Source: Aliamphritea hakodatensis | GTDB lineage: Bacteria > Pseudomonadota > Gammaproteobacteria > Pseudomonadales > Balneatricaceae | Length of the DNA: 64,000 bases | Direction of reading: 5' to 3' | Assembly (NCBI RefSeq): GCF_024347195.1 | Contig: NZ_AP025281.1 | Span: forward strand, 3,038,001 to 3,102,000 | In this document: in pieces, positions 63,272-64,000 of the stretch | Numbering within the stretch: position 1 is the stretch's first letter | How the letters are laid out: each line of letters begins with the position of its first letter | The notes under the pieces: model-generated | What the model was told of the DNA's origin: nothing | Database searches by the model: none | The model's input: only the letters and a program-made list of their open reading frames with translations | Program-made: the position numbers and the translations under genes

Positions 63272-63494
63272 CACCCCTTCCCTGAAAGCCAGGCACCACT
63301 GTGTGTCTGGCGCGTATAAAAGGCATTTACCGTCCGGTTCTGGTCACACAGGACTTAATGCATTTTAATTAAGCCGTTCGGTCAGACGGATCTTTTACAA
63401 TATTTACCCAAACTGAGTATACGCTTGTCGCATCATATTCAGCCTCAACTATCTTTTTCCTGTGGCACGTTTTAACAACAACAGGGAAATGCCT
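63272..63494. other. Intergenic region after the receptor
   Basis: A weak GCCAG/CTGGC hairpin near 63289-63312 could end the receptor message. Nothing else is recognised. Confidence 0.35.
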
Positions 63495-63752
63495 ATGATC
63501 AGGGCTCAGCACAAAGGATTTCTTATTTTCGCAGCGCCGGAAGAGCTGACAGAGAGTCGAAAATGGAGCGTAAGGGTACTGATACAGCGTAATCTGAAAA
63601 CCGCTTCTGTATCGAGACAGCAATACTTCAAAAGCAAAAACACCTGCGACTCACGGGAAGAGGCTGAAGCCCACTGTATTTTCTATGCGCTCAGGGTGAT
63701 TGACGGCAAAATTCCCGGCCAGAATACGAATCGCCTGTTTTCAGTTATATAG
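63495..63752 (+). CDS. Small hypothetical protein
   Basis: 85 residues, basic. The pattern W-S-V-R-V-L-I-Q (KWSVRVLIQRN), YFKSKNTCDSREEAEAHCIFYALRVIDGK resembles small proteobacterial proteins I associate with the CV_2116/DUF6566 group, with low certainty. I chose the ATG at 63495 (AGGGAA upstream). ATG at 63489 and GTG at 63462 are alternatives. Function unknown. Confidence 0.5.
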   Translation: MIRAQHKGFLIFAAPEELTESRKWSVRVLIQRNLKTASVSRQQYFKSKNTCDSREEAEAHCIFYALRVIDGKIPGQNTNRLFSVI

Positions 63753-64000
63753 CCGCAAGCATATATCCAGAAAACAACTTAATTTTTAATATAAAACAAT
63801 CAATAAATACTTATTAAGTATTAATTGATACCTGTCAAAAACCCAACCACATAAAAGCAAACATTAAGTTAATTATTCAGGAGATATTCATAATAAATCA
63901 GATTACGTTATTAATATTATATGCCGTTTGATTTGCCGGGACTTTTTTGTTCTGATGATTGCCATTCATGATAATACTGTTTTTTAGACACTGACAGTGC
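63753..64000. other. AT-rich end region
   Basis: The last 250 bases are strongly AT-rich with no supported gene. It may hold the promoter of a gene outside the window. Confidence 0.4.

Noticed and set aside
1..64000. CRISPR arrays, rRNA, tRNA and transposons
   Set aside because: Read through for regular repeat-spacer blocks, tRNA-like cloverleaf ends, and transposase motifs; none found by eye.

Overview
The window looks like chromosome from a marine gammaproteobacterium, probably of the Oceanospirillales/Oceanospirillaceae type. This is inferred from gene content: sdhCDAB divergent from gltA, malate:quinone oxidoreductase, rmf beside pyrD, a DUF2835 protein, an NhaC-type Na+/H+ antiporter and a quaternary-amine/betaine-type importer. 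No search was run. I found no rRNA, tRNA, CRISPR array, transposase or integrase.

Regions. 1-5.7 kb: TCA-cycle core, sdhCDAB (minus) divergent from gltA (plus) across an 850-base control region. 5.7-16.1 kb: housekeeping genes (rlmKL, rmf, pyrD, DUF2835, an orphan BatD, a TIGR01777 epimerase, riboflavin synthase, a lipoprotein, mqo). 16.5-23.8 kb: a bile-acid/Na+ symporter family protein, a CDF metal exporter, YigZ, a GGDEF protein, glutathione reductase and exonuclease III. 23.8-31.4 kb: a catabolic/uptake operon made of a very unusual tandem DUF1989-GcvT fusion enzyme, a complete ProX/ProV/ProW-type importer and a LacI-family regulator, preceded by two matching LacI-type palindromes. 31.5-35.3 kb: UspE, TauE/SafE, then an iron cluster of two complementary bacterioferritin subunits, a hemerythrin and a bacterioferritin-associated ferredoxin behind a Fur box. 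35.6-38.6 kb: c-di-GMP and small regulatory genes. 38.7-45.5 kb (minus): PatZ-like acetyltransferase, a duplicated-domain lipoprotein, an ATP-NAD kinase family protein, a PilZ protein and pdxB. 45.6-47.2 kb: a small WGR-like protein and an unlinked trpB. 47.2-50.4 kb: an AT-rich accessory island with a large ankyrin-repeat protein, a HicA-like small protein and a Ser/Ala-rich 51-residue protein. 50.5-58.9 kb: an RND efflux operon with its own two-component system, plus cytochrome b561. 59-64 kb: a lipoprotein, NhaC antiporter, chemotaxis receptor and a small hypothetical protein.

How the parts fit. The sdh/gltA/mqo genes supply TCA flux. The 24-31 kb operon probably imports and degrades a methylated or guanidino nitrogen compound under LacI-type control; the substrate is unknown. 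The efflux operon and cybB share an identical upstream direct-repeat box, so the operon's response regulator probably controls both. The bacterioferritin pair and Bfd form an iron storage and release module.
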